Positions 43,069 to 53,065 of a stretch of DNA of 64,000 nucleotides are shown here, one piece after another. Source of the stretch: Streptomyces galbus (GTDB lineage: Bacteria > Actinomycetota > Actinomycetes > Streptomycetales > Streptomycetaceae). The position numbers were made by a program, and so were the translations under genes. Where the stretch lies: contig NZ_SZPR01000025.1 of NCBI RefSeq assembly GCF_005280195.1, positions 126,694-190,693 on the forward strand, written 5' to 3'. The notes below the pieces were generated by a model. It did not search any database. It was not told where the DNA came from and saw only the letters and a list, made by a program, of their open reading frames with translations. Numbering within the stretch: the stretch's first letter is position 1; each line of letters begins with the position of its first letter.

Positions 43069-43146
43069 TGCACGCACCTCCGGCCGGTACACCGCGCTGT
43101 GTCACACCTGGGTCACTACCGAGCGTAGCCACCCGGACGCCAGCGT

Positions 43147-43599
43147 GTGACCATGATGAACACAATGCAGCACCGGCACCGGCCCTCCTGGGTGCCGGTG
43201 CGCGGACACCGGCTGCGCCTCGCCGGCGTGCACTTCGACGCCGTGCGGATCGCCGGCCGGTGGGGTGAGGCCGTCGCGGACGAGCTGATCGAGCGGACCG
43301 AGGACGACGCCGGGCCGATCGTGTGCGCGGGCGGCGCGGACACCCGGTGGGTGTACTTCCTGCTGCCGCCCGGGACGGTGCACCGGCACGACTGGCCGCT
43401 GGGCGTCCAGCGGTACGGCTGGCGCCCGCACCGGAGCGTCACCTACGTCGGCGTACCGGCCCTGGAGGGCAACACCTGGCCGCTGCGCTGGTACAGCGAG
43501 CCCACGCGCACGGCACCGTTCGTCGCGGCCGGGGCGCTGCTGGCGGTCACTTCTTCGCCGGGCGCAGGCCCAGCGGCCCCGCGATCTCCTGCACCATGA
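43147..43599 (+). CDS. Conserved hypothetical protein
   Basis: About 150 residues. A W-V-P-V-RGHRLRLAGVHFDAVRI start, a DAGPIVCAGGADTRWVYFLLPPGT strand pair and a VPALEGNTWPLRW end suggest a compact alpha/beta domain; no function is known. Candidate starts are GTG 43147 and ATGs at 43153, 43156 and 43165. It is divergent from the XRE gene, as I recall for similar Streptomyces loci. Its last 53 bp overlap the DUF5063 gene on the other strand, where the encoded tail is Pro/Ala/Ser-rich. Confidence 0.72.
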   Translation: MTMMNTMQHRHRPSWVPVRGHRLRLAGVHFDAVRIAGRWGEAVADELIERTEDDAGPIVCAGGADTRWVYFLLPPGTVHRHDWPLGVQRYGWRPHRSVTYVGVPALEGNTWPLRWYSEPTRTAPFVAAGALLAVTSSPGAGPAAPRSPAP

Positions 43600-44212
43600 C
43601 CCGGCCCGCCTCGAACTCCAGGGTGTCGTCGCCGAGGTCGGACTGGTCGGTGTCGAGGCCGTCCAGCTCCTCCAGGGGCTGGTTGAGGCGGACGTGGATG
43701 AGGACCGACTGCAGGGCGCGCAGCACGGCGGACGCCGTGGGGCCCCAGTTGGAGAAGTAGGAGAACTGCCACCACCACAGCGCCTCGGTGACGCGGCCGG
43801 CCCGGTAGTGGGCCATGCCGTGGCGCAGGTCGCTGATCACGTCGGCGAGGTCGTCGGACAGGCGGGCCGGCACGGGCGCCTTGCGGGGCTCGTAGGGGTC
43901 GAAGACCTCGGAGTAGACGTCGACCGGCTCCAGCAGCCGCCCGAGGTTCTCGCGCAGCTCGTCCATGTCGGTGTCCGGGCCGGCGTCGGGCTCGTAGCGC
44001 TCGTCGGGGACGAAGTCCTCGTGCGCGCCGAGCCGGCCGCCGGCCAGGAGGAGCTGGGAGACCTCCAGCAGGAGGAACGGGACGGCCGAGCCGGGCTCGT
44101 CGCCCCGGGCCACCTCCGTGACGGCCACCAGGAAGCTCTCGACCTGGTCCGCGATCTGGACCGCGAAGTCGTCCGGGTTGTGGTCGGTCGCGTGCAGCGT
44201 GGCGTCAGACAT
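43547..44212 (-). CDS. DUF5063 family protein
   Basis: A 221-residue acidic helical protein with the DUF5063 pattern: VESFLVAVTEVAR, VPFLLLEVSQLLLAGGRL, YSEVFDPYEP, and WWWQFSYFSNWGPTASAVLRAL. It overlaps recR by 8 bp and is part of the recR-ybaB operon in actinobacteria. No function is known. Confidence 0.9.
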   Translation of the reverse strand: MSDATLHATDHNPDDFAVQIADQVESFLVAVTEVARGDEPGSAVPFLLLEVSQLLLAGGRLGAHEDFVPDERYEPDAGPDTDMDELRENLGRLLEPVDVYSEVFDPYEPRKAPVPARLSDDLADVISDLRHGMAHYRAGRVTEALWWWQFSYFSNWGPTASAVLRALQSVLIHVRLNQPLEELDGLDTDQSDLGDDTLEFEAGRVMVQEIAGPLGLRPAKK

Positions 44213-44804
44213 CTAGGAGTCGTCTCCCCTCGAAGGCGCGGCCGAGGGTCACCTCGTCCGCGTATTCCAGGTCGCCGCCCACCGGGAGGCCGCTGGCCAG
44301 GCGGGTGACCTTCAGGCCCATGGGCTTGATCATGCGGGCGAGGTACGTGGCCGTCGCCTCGCCCTCGAGGTTGGGGTCGGTGGCGAGGATCAGCTCGGTG
44401 ACCGTGCCGTCGGCCAGCCGGGCGAGGAGTTCCCTGATGCGCAGGTCGTCCGGGCCGACGCCCTCGATGGGACTGATCGCGCCGCCGAGGACGTGGTACC
44501 GGCCGCGGAACTCGCGCGTGCGCTCGATGGCGACGACGTCCTTCGGCTCCTCGACCACGCAGATCACCGACGCGTCGCGGCGGGGGTCGCGGCAGATGCC
44601 GCACAGCTCCTCCTGCGCGACGTTGCCGCAGGTCGCGCAGAAGCGGACCTTCGCCTTGACCTCCATCAGGGCCTGCGCGAGCCGCCGCACGTCGGTCGGC
44701 TCGGCCTGGAGGATGTGGAAGGCGATCCGCTGCGCGCTCTTGGGACCGACGCCGGGCAGCCGCCCCAGCTCGTCGATGAGGTCCTGGACCACGCCTTCGT
44801 ACAA
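44205..44804 (-). CDS. recR: Recombination protein RecR
   Basis: A 199-residue RecFOR mediator. It has an N-terminal HhH (LGRLPGVGPKSAQRIAFH), the C4 zinc finger CATCGNV..CGICRD, and a Toprim domain with VVEEPKDVVAIE and LATDPNLEGEATA, where the acidic residues bind metal. The length is standard. It acts in single-strand gap repair. It lies 112 bp downstream of ybaB. Confidence 0.97.
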   Translation of the reverse strand: MYEGVVQDLIDELGRLPGVGPKSAQRIAFHILQAEPTDVRRLAQALMEVKAKVRFCATCGNVAQEELCGICRDPRRDASVICVVEEPKDVVAIERTREFRGRYHVLGGAISPIEGVGPDDLRIRELLARLADGTVTELILATDPNLEGEATATYLARMIKPMGLKVTRLASGLPVGGDLEYADEVTLGRAFEGRRLLDV

Positions 44805-44916
44805 CGGACTGCCTTCTTCCTCGGGGTTCCTGCAGTACGTACGGTAGTTGGCCGCCGCCCCTCCTAGGAAGGCGGCGGCGGTGTCGCGCGGGGGGCGAAC
44901 AGGGGAACGACCCGGG

Positions 44917-45261
44917 TCAGAAGGGCAGGCCCGGGATGCCGCTGCCGCCGCCCAGGCCCTGGGCCAGCGGGCCGAGCTTCTGCTGCTGGAGGGCCTGCGC
45001 GTTCTCGTTGGCCGCCTGGACGGCCGCGACGACCAGGTCGGCGAGGGTCTCGGTGTCCTCCGGGTCCACCGCCTTCGGGTCGATCTTCAGGGCGCGCAGC
45101 TCGCCCGCGCCGGTCACGGTGGCCTTCACCAGGCCGCCGCCCGCCTGTCCGTCGACCTCCGTGCGCGCCAGCTCCTCCTGGGCCTGCTGGAGGTCCTGCT
45201 GCATCTTCTGGGCCTGCTGGAGCAGCTGCTGCATGTTGGGCTGGCCACCACCGGGAATCAC
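44917..45261 (-). CDS. YbaB/EbfC nucleoid-associated protein
   Basis: A 114-residue YbaB/EbfC protein. The long Gln-rich coiled helix is NMQQLLQQAQKMQQDLQQAQ, followed by VKATVTGAGELRALKIDPKAVDPED and a second helix, ending in a flexible GGGSGIPGLPF tail. It dimerises and binds DNA as tweezers. GTG 45261 has AGGAG 5 nt upstream. It is the conserved partner of recR. Confidence 0.94.
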   Translation of the reverse strand: MIPGGGQPNMQQLLQQAQKMQQDLQQAQEELARTEVDGQAGGGLVKATVTGAGELRALKIDPKAVDPEDTETLADLVVAAVQAANENAQALQQQKLGPLAQGLGGGSGIPGLPF

Positions 45262-45485
45262 GATCACTCCTAGCGTCCGTACGGGTTGTTTCCCGCTCGG
45301 CACGAGCCTACGTGGTCCGGGTGACGCTCGCCCCGCCACTCTTTCGAGTGAGCCGATCGGCGGGTCTCCACCTGATCCAGGGCCTCTTCCGGGCGGAAAA
45401 GGTACGGAAGCGATCCCCGGACCGTCCGGGGAGCGGTAGGAAGGGTCCGGCGCAGGGTCAGGGCAGAGTCGTGAGGGAGTGCCGG

Positions 45486-46232
45486 GTGGGTCAGCCGGAG
45501 ATGCAGCCCGAGGGTCCCCCTCAGCAGGGGCGGGGCGACGGCGCGGCCGGACTGCGGCCGGGCGACCTGTCCGGGCGGGCGTTCCCGCTCGGCGACTGGG
45601 GCGAACCGGCCGCCCGCCTCGACGAGCTGTACCGGTGGGTGGAGCGCGGCGCGCTGGAGACGGTGACCTGGTACCTCGCGGACCGGACGGGGAAGCGGCG
45701 CGGGGCGCGGGCGCTGCGCGCCGGGACCGCGGCGGGGGCGGTGACCGGCGCGGCGCTGCCGTTACTGGACCTGACCGGGGTGCTGGACGGCGCGGCGCGG
45801 TGGGGGTACCTGGCGCTGCTCGTGGCGGTGTCGTGCGTGGGCGCGGACCGGTTCTTCGGGGTGACGTCCGGCTGGATGCGGGACGTGGCGACGGCCCAGG
45901 CGGTGCAGCGGCGGCTCCAGGTGCTCCAGTTCGACTGGGCGGCGGAGAGCGTGCGCGAGGTCCTCGGGCCGGCCGAGGGCACGGCGGCGGAGGCGGCGGA
46001 GCGGTGCCTGGGGGTGCTGCGACGCTTCTCGGAGGACGTCACGGAGCTGGTCCGCACCGAGACCGCGGACTGGATGGTCCAGTTCCGCACGGGCCCGGCC
46101 CCCCTCGGCATCCAGTCGGCCCTGACCGCGGGCGGCCGGAGCGCCGACCTGCCCGACCGGGCCCGCTTCGCCGCCCACCCGAACGGCAGCCGCCCCAACA
46201 TGCCGAGGCAGCGCCCGCCGGAACCCAGGTGA
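45486..46232 (+). CDS. SLATT-like 2-TM protein
   Basis: A 248-residue protein. A long amphipathic helix (ALETVTWYLADRTGKRRGAR) runs into two closely spaced TMs (~78-95 and ~102-118). A helical segment RDVATAQAVQRRLQVLQFDWAAE and a WMVQF region follow. This is the SLATT (SMODS/SLOG-associated two-TM) pattern, a predicted pore-forming effector fold. Here it is in a core position, divergent from ybaB and with no nucleotide cyclase nearby. GTG 45486 has GAGGGAG 6 nt upstream. Confidence 0.78.
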   Translation: MGQPEMQPEGPPQQGRGDGAAGLRPGDLSGRAFPLGDWGEPAARLDELYRWVERGALETVTWYLADRTGKRRGARALRAGTAAGAVTGAALPLLDLTGVLDGAARWGYLALLVAVSCVGADRFFGVTSGWMRDVATAQAVQRRLQVLQFDWAAESVREVLGPAEGTAAEAAERCLGVLRRFSEDVTELVRTETADWMVQFRTGPAPLGIQSALTAGGRSADLPDRARFAAHPNGSRPNMPRQRPPEPR

Positions 46233-46247
46233 GCCCCGGGGTCCCCG

Positions 46248-48065
<1,818 letters not shown>

Positions 48066-48145
48066 GGCCGCCTCACCTTCCCCCCACACACGTGTGATCG
48101 GGGCGAGGATAATCCCGCCGTCCGGGGAGTCGTGCGGCACGGTGT

Positions 48146-48604
48146 CTACGGTTCCGTAACGGGTGGCCCGAGCGCGTCCAGGACCTTCGCCAGCCGTTCC
48201 AGCGCGGCGACGGCCGCGGCCAGCTCCGCCTCCCCGTGCGCCTCGGCCAGCCGGTCGGCGAAGGCCGCGTGTCCCGGGCCGATGCGGGCGACGGCCTCGC
48301 GCCCGGCCGTGGTGGGCGCGAGGAGCTTGGCGCGGCGGTGCGCCGGGTTGGGCCGGTACTCGGCGAGGCCGCGCTCCACGAGCAGGTCGGCGATGCGCTG
48401 CACGCTCTGCCGGGTGATGCCCATGGCCCGGGCGATCCCGGCGACCGGCAGCGGCGCGGGCAGCACCGCGCCCAGCACCTGCCACCAGGCGGCGGTCAGC
48501 CCGGCGGGCCGGGCCAGTTCCTCGGCGACCGCGAGGAACTGGCCGTTGAGCCGGAACACCCCGAGCGCACCGCGGCTGAGCAGCTCCTGGCGCTCCCGGC
48601 TCAC
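48146..48604 (-). CDS. MarR-family regulator
   Basis: A 152-residue MarR protein. The winged helix reads IARAMGITRQSVQRIADLLVERGLAEYRPNPAHRRAKLLAPT. It overlaps the DJ-1/PfpI gene stop by GTGA and is co-transcribed with it. Two GACAG-N4-CTGTC operators at 49239-49272 precede the operon, so it probably represses its own operon. Confidence 0.92.
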   Translation of the reverse strand: MSRERQELLSRGALGVFRLNGQFLAVAEELARPAGLTAAWWQVLGAVLPAPLPVAGIARAMGITRQSVQRIADLLVERGLAEYRPNPAHRRAKLLAPTTAGREAVARIGPGHAAFADRLAEAHGEAELAAAVAALERLAKVLDALGPPVTEP

Positions 48605-49206
48605 TCTGCGGCCGCCTGCTGGAGCACCGCGTAGGCGCCGGCGTCGGAGTCGTGGAACAGCCGGTACCAGGCGTCCAGCACCTCGCCCTCGTACACGCCG
48701 AGCAGCGCCAGCACCTCGCGGGCGAAGGCGACGGGCTCGGTCGGGCCCGCGGTGACCAGGCCGCGGTCGGTGACGGCGTCGGCCTCCACGTACCGCCCGC
48801 CGCCCGCGTAGCCGGAGGCGGCGAGGTAGAAGGAGACCGCGCTGGTGTGGTCGCGGTCGTCGAGCAGTCCCTCGCGGGCGAGGCCGAGGGTGGCGCCGCA
48901 GATCGCGGCGACGGGGACGCCGGCGTCCAGGAAGGCGCGGGCGGCGCGGGCGAAGGGGGCGAGGTCGTCGCCCGCGTCCCACAGGTCGGCGCCGGGCAGG
49001 ATCAGCAGCGCCGCGTCCTCGGGGCGCAGGTCGGCCAGCGCCAGGTCGGGCCGCACGCGCAGCCCGCCGAGGGAGCGGACCTCGTCGGTGGTGGGGCCGA
49101 CGGTGCGGACGGGGAAGCCGGCGCGGGCGAGGTGGGCGGTCGCGTGCCCGGTCTCCCAGTCGGCGAGGGTGTCGTACACGGCGAGGTACACGGGCTTGCG
49201 GTTCAT
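48601..49206 (-). CDS. DJ-1/PfpI family protein
   Basis: A 201-residue class-I glutamine-amidotransferase-like protein. The nucleophile-elbow Cys is in VAAICGATLGLAREG, the acidic residue partner in the N-terminal DTLADWETGHA, and the DHTS segment follows. Family roles include glyoxalase III or protein-repair activity and stress sensing; the substrate is unknown. ATG 49206 has GAGGAGG upstream. It is coupled to marR. Confidence 0.9.
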   Translation of the reverse strand: MNRKPVYLAVYDTLADWETGHATAHLARAGFPVRTVGPTTDEVRSLGGLRVRPDLALADLRPEDAALLILPGADLWDAGDDLAPFARAARAFLDAGVPVAAICGATLGLAREGLLDDRDHTSAVSFYLAASGYAGGGRYVEADAVTDRGLVTAGPTEPVAFAREVLALLGVYEGEVLDAWYRLFHDSDAGAYAVLQQAAAE

Positions 49207-49238
49207 GAGTCCTCCTCGGACCTCGCGACGAACCTGCA

Positions 49239-49272
49239 TGACAGAATGCTGTCACTTAGACAGCGTGCTGTC
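49239..49272. promoter_or_regulatory. Two tandem MarR-type operators
   Basis: TGACAGAATGCTGTCA (49239-49254) and GACAGCGTGCTGTC (49259-49272) share GACAG-N4-CTGTC, with centres 19 bp apart. They lie 33 bp upstream of the DJ-1 start and about 140 bp from the divergent aminotransferase. Confidence 0.8.
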
Positions 49273-49394
49273 AAAGTGGTACCGGCGACCGGCGACCCCG
49301 GTCGCTCCCGTACGCTCCCCACGCCCGACAACCTGTCGCGGAAACCCCGGGTCCGCAGACAGGACGCCGATACCGCTTCCGCATCGGGGACACT

Positions 49395-49400
49395 TACGCT
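49395..49400 (+). promoter_or_regulatory. -10 hexamer, leaderless type
   Basis: TACGCT ends 7 nt before the aminotransferase ATG, without a Shine-Dalgarno sequence. Confidence 0.5.
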
Positions 49401-49407
49401 CGCGGGC

Positions 49408-50766
49408 ATGACCCCTCAGACCGACCCCCGGGCCGGCGCCGCCGTGAAGGCCGCCGACCGCGCGCACGTCTTCCACTCCTGGTCCGCGCAGGAACTCATC
49501 GACCCGCTCGCCGTGGCCGGCGCCGAGGGGTCGTACTTCTGGGACTACGACGGCAACCGCTACCTCGACTTCACCAGCGGGCTCGTCTACACGAACGTCG
49601 GCTACCAGCACCCCAAGGTCGTCGCCGCGATCCAGGAGCAGGCCGCCCGCCTGACCACCTTCGCGCCCGCGTTCGCCGTCGAGGCCCGCTCCGAGGCCGC
49701 CCGGTTGATCGCCGAGCGCACCCCCGGCGACCTCGACAAGATCTTCTTCACCAACGGCGGCGCCGACGCCGTCGAGCACGCGGTGCGCATGGCCCGGCTG
49801 CACACCGGCCGCCCCAAGGTCCTGTCGGCCTACCGCTCGTACCACGGGGGCACCCAGCAGGCCGTGAACCTCACCGGCGACCCGCGCCGCTGGGCCAACG
49901 ACAGCGGCACCAACGGCGTCGTGCACTTCTGGGCGCCGTTCCTGTACCGCTCCCGCTTCTACGCCGAGACCGAGGAGCAGGAGTGCGCCCGGGCGCTGGA
50001 GCACCTGGAGACCACGATCGCCTTCGAGGGGCCCGGCACCGTCGCGGCGATCCTGCTGGAGACCATCCCGGGCACCGCGGGCATCATGGTCCCGCCGGCC
50101 GAGTACCTGGCCGGGGTGCGCGCGCTGTGCGACCGGTACGGCATCGTCCTCGTGCTGGACGAGGTCATGGCCGGCTTCGGCCGCACCGGCACCTGGTTCG
50201 CGGCCGACCTGTTCGACGTCGTGCCCGACCTGATGACCTTCGCCAAGGGCGTCAACTCCGGGTACGTCCCGCTCGGCGGCGTGGCGATCTCCGGGGAGAT
50301 CGCGGAGACCTTCGGCAAGCGGCCCTACCCCGGCGGCCTGACGTACTCCGGGCACCCGCTGGCCTGCGCGGCCGCCGTCGCGACGATCGACGCCATGGCC
50401 GAGGAGGGCGTCGTCGAGAACGCCGCCCGGCTCGGCGCGTCGGTCGTGGAGCCGGGCCTGCGGGCGCTGGCCGAGCGGCACCCGAGCGTCGGCGAGGTGC
50501 GCGGCGTCGGCATGTTCTGGGCCCTCGAACTGGTCCGCGACCGCGAGACCCGCGAGCCGCTCGTGCCGTACAACGCGACCGGCGAGGCCAACGCGCCGAT
50601 GGCCGCCTTCGCCGCCGCGGCCAAGCAGCACGGCCTGTGGCCGTTCGTGAACATGAACCGCACCCACGTGGTCCCGCCCTGCAACGCGAGCGAGGCCGAA
50701 CTCAAGGAGGGCCTGGCGGCGCTGGACGCGGCGCTGTCGGTGGCCGACGAGTACACCGTGTCGTAG
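49408..50766 (+). CDS. Class III PLP aminotransferase
   Basis: A 452-residue omega-type aminotransferase. FFTNGGADAVEHAVRMAR is the cofactor phosphate region, VLVLDEVMAGFGRTGTWFA holds the PLP-ring Asp, and LMTFAKGVNSGYVPLGGV carries the Schiff-base Lys. These are class III hallmarks shared by beta-alanine, taurine and GABA transaminases; the amine donor cannot be fixed. A GntR/FCD regulator follows 124 bp downstream on the same strand. Confidence 0.94.
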   Translation: MTPQTDPRAGAAVKAADRAHVFHSWSAQELIDPLAVAGAEGSYFWDYDGNRYLDFTSGLVYTNVGYQHPKVVAAIQEQAARLTTFAPAFAVEARSEAARLIAERTPGDLDKIFFTNGGADAVEHAVRMARLHTGRPKVLSAYRSYHGGTQQAVNLTGDPRRWANDSGTNGVVHFWAPFLYRSRFYAETEEQECARALEHLETTIAFEGPGTVAAILLETIPGTAGIMVPPAEYLAGVRALCDRYGIVLVLDEVMAGFGRTGTWFAADLFDVVPDLMTFAKGVNSGYVPLGGVAISGEIAETFGKRPYPGGLTYSGHPLACAAAVATIDAMAEEGVVENAARLGASVVEPGLRALAERHPSVGEVRGVGMFWALELVRDRETREPLVPYNATGEANAPMAAFAAAAKQHGLWPFVNMNRTHVVPPCNASEAELKEGLAALDAALSVADEYTVS

Positions 50767-50815
50767 CGGTACGCCCCGAACGGGCCGGGCTCCTCCCGAT
50801 TCGAACGCGTAAGGT

Positions 50816-50846
50816 GGCGTGCTCGTAGGACACAGACGAGCACGCC
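50816..50846 (+). promoter_or_regulatory. 11-bp inverted repeat before the GntR gene
   Basis: Perfect arms GGCGTGCTCGT and ACGAGCACGCC with a 9-nt loop lie just downstream of a TAAGGT -10-like hexamer and 45 bp before the GntR start. It may be a 5'-leader hairpin, operator or terminator of the aminotransferase gene. Confidence 0.6.
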
Positions 50847-50890
50847 GCACGCGTGCGACCGGTCGCGACCACGAGGGAGACGTCCCGCCC

Positions 50891-51592
50891 ATGCCCGGCA
50901 CCAGCGGCACCGGCGCCGTGACGCGCAGCACCCTGCGGCAGCAGATCGCGGACGCGCTCCGCGACGAGGTGCTGGCGGGGCGCCTGCGGCCGGGCCAGGC
51001 GTTCACCGTGAAGGAGATCGCCGACCAGTACGGCGTCTCCGCGACCCCGGTCCGCGAGGCCCTGGTGGACCTGTCCGCGCAGGGACTGCTGGAGGCCGAC
51101 CAGCACCGGGGCTTCCGGGTGCACGCCTACTCGGTGGCCGACCACCGGGGCATGGTCGAGGCGCGCAGCCTGATCACCGACGGCATGTTCCTCGCCCTGG
51201 AGGACGGCCACCCGGGCCTGCAGGACCTCGACGACCCGCGCACCGCCGCCGCCGTCGCGGGCGTACGGCGCCGCGGCGAGGAGGCCCAGCGCGCCGCGGC
51301 CGCCGGCGACCTCACCGTCCTCATCGGCTACGACCTGCGCTTCTGGCGCGAGTTGAGCGCCCTGTTCGGCAACCCCTACCTGGCCGACTTCCTGCACCGG
51401 CTGCGCGTGCAGTCCTGGGTGTGCACCGTGCAGCACCTGCGCCGCCTCACCGACCTGCGCGGCCACCTGTGGGCCGGGCACACCGAACTGGTCGACGCCC
51501 TGCTGGCCAAGGACATCCCCGCGGCCCGCTCGATCCTCACCGCGTACCACGCGCACTCCGCCGAGCTGGTCGAGCGCCTGGCCGAGGGATGA
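50891..51592 (+). CDS. GntR-family regulator (FCD type)
   Basis: A 233-residue regulator. The N-terminal wHTH is LRQQIADALRDEVLAGRLRPGQAFTVKEIADQYGVSATPVREALVDL. The C-terminal helical FCD ligand domain carries Asp and His ligand positions (YDLRFWRELS, HTELVDALLAKD). ATG 50891 follows GAGGGAG. It probably controls the adjacent aminotransferase. Confidence 0.92.
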   Translation: MPGTSGTGAVTRSTLRQQIADALRDEVLAGRLRPGQAFTVKEIADQYGVSATPVREALVDLSAQGLLEADQHRGFRVHAYSVADHRGMVEARSLITDGMFLALEDGHPGLQDLDDPRTAAAVAGVRRRGEEAQRAAAAGDLTVLIGYDLRFWRELSALFGNPYLADFLHRLRVQSWVCTVQHLRRLTDLRGHLWAGHTELVDALLAKDIPAARSILTAYHAHSAELVERLAEG

Positions 51593-51721
51593 GACGGGCG
51601 GCCCCCGGGTGGGTATCCCGTGGGGGAAGGGGACCCGTACGACCGTGCCCGCCGCCGGGCGGCACCGACTACGCTTCCCTGACCGTACTGCGCACCGTAC
51701 GCACCGAATGAGGAGCCCTCG

Positions 51722-52372
51722 TTGGCCTGTGACCTGTGGCTGGTACCGCTCGTCGACGTGTTGTGCCACACCCCCGACAACCCGTTCGCCGAGGAACTCG
51801 CGCAGTACAACAAGGCGCTCGCCGAGAACGGCCTCCCACCGGTCCCGGTGTACCAGTACATGCCGGGCCTGTCCGGCGAGGTCGCCCCGGTGGCCGGCTT
51901 CGACTACGACGCCCTGCACTTCCTGCGCCGCGCCTACCTGCTCCAGGTGTGCCGGCTGCCGGTGACGCCGGTCGACGAACTCGGCGGCGACTACGAGCAG
52001 TTGCTGGAGATGTTCGAGACCACGGCCCAGCAGTCCCACCTGGTGTGGCACTACGACCACGCGGGCGCCTACGTCCCGGTGGACTTCGCCCAGCCGCTGT
52101 CCAACGACGACCTGCTGGCCGGGGGCGGCCCGCTCGGCTCCTCGCAGGCACTGCTGCGCGAGCTGGAGCACGTCGCCCCGGCCATCGGCATCGATCCGGC
52201 CAACCCCCCGGCGGCCCCCCAGGCCCCCAGCGCTCCCACCGAGTTGGAGGAGCCCGCCGTCCCGGCGCCGTACGACCCCAGTCCCTTCGCCCGCGAACGC
52301 CACGTGTGGCTCGGGCTGCACGCGGCGGCCACCCGGTCGCTGGCGCAGGGCTCGATGATCGTCTTCAGCTGA
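51722..52372 (+). CDS. Conserved hypothetical protein with TTG start
   Basis: A 216-residue acidic protein beginning LACDLWLVPLVDVLCHTPDNPF. The central WHYDHAGAYVPVDFAQPL is followed by a Pro/Ala linker and a HVWLGLHAAATRSLAQGSMIVFS end. AGGAG lies 6 nt before a TTG start codon and no better start is available. I know no function; it looks like a soluble single-domain actinobacterial protein. Confidence 0.8.
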   Translation: MACDLWLVPLVDVLCHTPDNPFAEELAQYNKALAENGLPPVPVYQYMPGLSGEVAPVAGFDYDALHFLRRAYLLQVCRLPVTPVDELGGDYEQLLEMFETTAQQSHLVWHYDHAGAYVPVDFAQPLSNDDLLAGGGPLGSSQALLRELEHVAPAIGIDPANPPAAPQAPSAPTELEEPAVPAPYDPSPFARERHVWLGLHAAATRSLAQGSMIVFS

Positions 52373-52384
52373 CCCGGCGCGGGG

Positions 52385-52675
52385 TCAGCCCAGTTGGGAC
52401 AGACCCCGGTGCAGGTCGTCCACGTTCATGATGGGGTACACCTCGATCTCGGCGTTCAGCTGCGAGAAGAACGGCTCGCCGTTGCGCGGCATCTCGGAAC
52501 TGTCCTGCATGTCGAGGAAGAGCAGGGCCGTCCGCCTGCCGCCGATGGCGCCGAAGTAGGCCGCCTCCGGCTTCAGCATGTCGAGGGTCTCCTGCAGCAG
52601 CTGGGGCATCTTGCCGCTGCGGATGACCTCGTTGGCCTTCTCCGTGTCCATGGTCGCCTTCATCAGCACGCGCAT
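52385..52675 (-). CDS. Conserved small protein, 96 aa
   Basis: MRVLMKATMDTEKANEVIRSG then MPQLLQETLDMLKPEAAYFG, GRRTALLFLDMQDSSEMP and EIEVYPIMNVDDLHRGLSQLG: a dimeric alpha/beta-barrel (ferredoxin-like, DUF3303-like) pattern. AAGGTGA precedes ATG 52675. It converges with the TTG-start gene 12 bp away. No function is known. Confidence 0.8.
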   Translation of the reverse strand: MRVLMKATMDTEKANEVIRSGKMPQLLQETLDMLKPEAAYFGAIGGRRTALLFLDMQDSSEMPRNGEPFFSQLNAEIEVYPIMNVDDLHRGLSQLG

Positions 52676-52785
52676 CGTGATCACCTTCTTCTGGCCGACG
52701 CACGCGAGTACGGGGTCAGAATATGCCCGAACGGGGCGTTTGGCACGGTTGGTGAAGGGGTAACGGGCGCGGCGCGGTGAGCGGG

Positions 52786-52998
52786 TCAGGGGCGGCCGAT
52801 CAGGGTGATCTCCGGGGGCCACAGCACGCCGCTCGCCAGCAGCAACGAGGGGCCGAGGTGCACCGGGCACACCCGCAGCGGGGGCCTGTCGTGGCGGGCG
52901 ACCTCGAAGACGGCCGGGTCGGAGCAGTCCGTGCCGTCGGTCCGGTCACCGTCACCGCCGTACGGTCCCCGGCACAACGCGCTCCGGTGGACGCCCAT
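52786..52998 (-). CDS. Small Cys-containing hypothetical protein
   Basis: A 70-residue product (MGVHRSALCRGPYGGDGDRTD...) with four Cys and a DPAVFEVARHDRPPLRVCPVHLGPSLLLASG core that reads like a real domain. It lies 67 bp downstream of purA on the same strand. No family is recognised. Confidence 0.6.
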   Translation of the reverse strand: MGVHRSALCRGPYGGDGDRTDGTDCSDPAVFEVARHDRPPLRVCPVHLGPSLLLASGVLWPPEITLIGRP

Positions 52999-53065
52999 GA
53001 ACCGATTGTCCCCCGGTCGGCGCGCTGCCGCCCGGGGGACGAACCGGTGCTGCCTCAGGCAGCGG

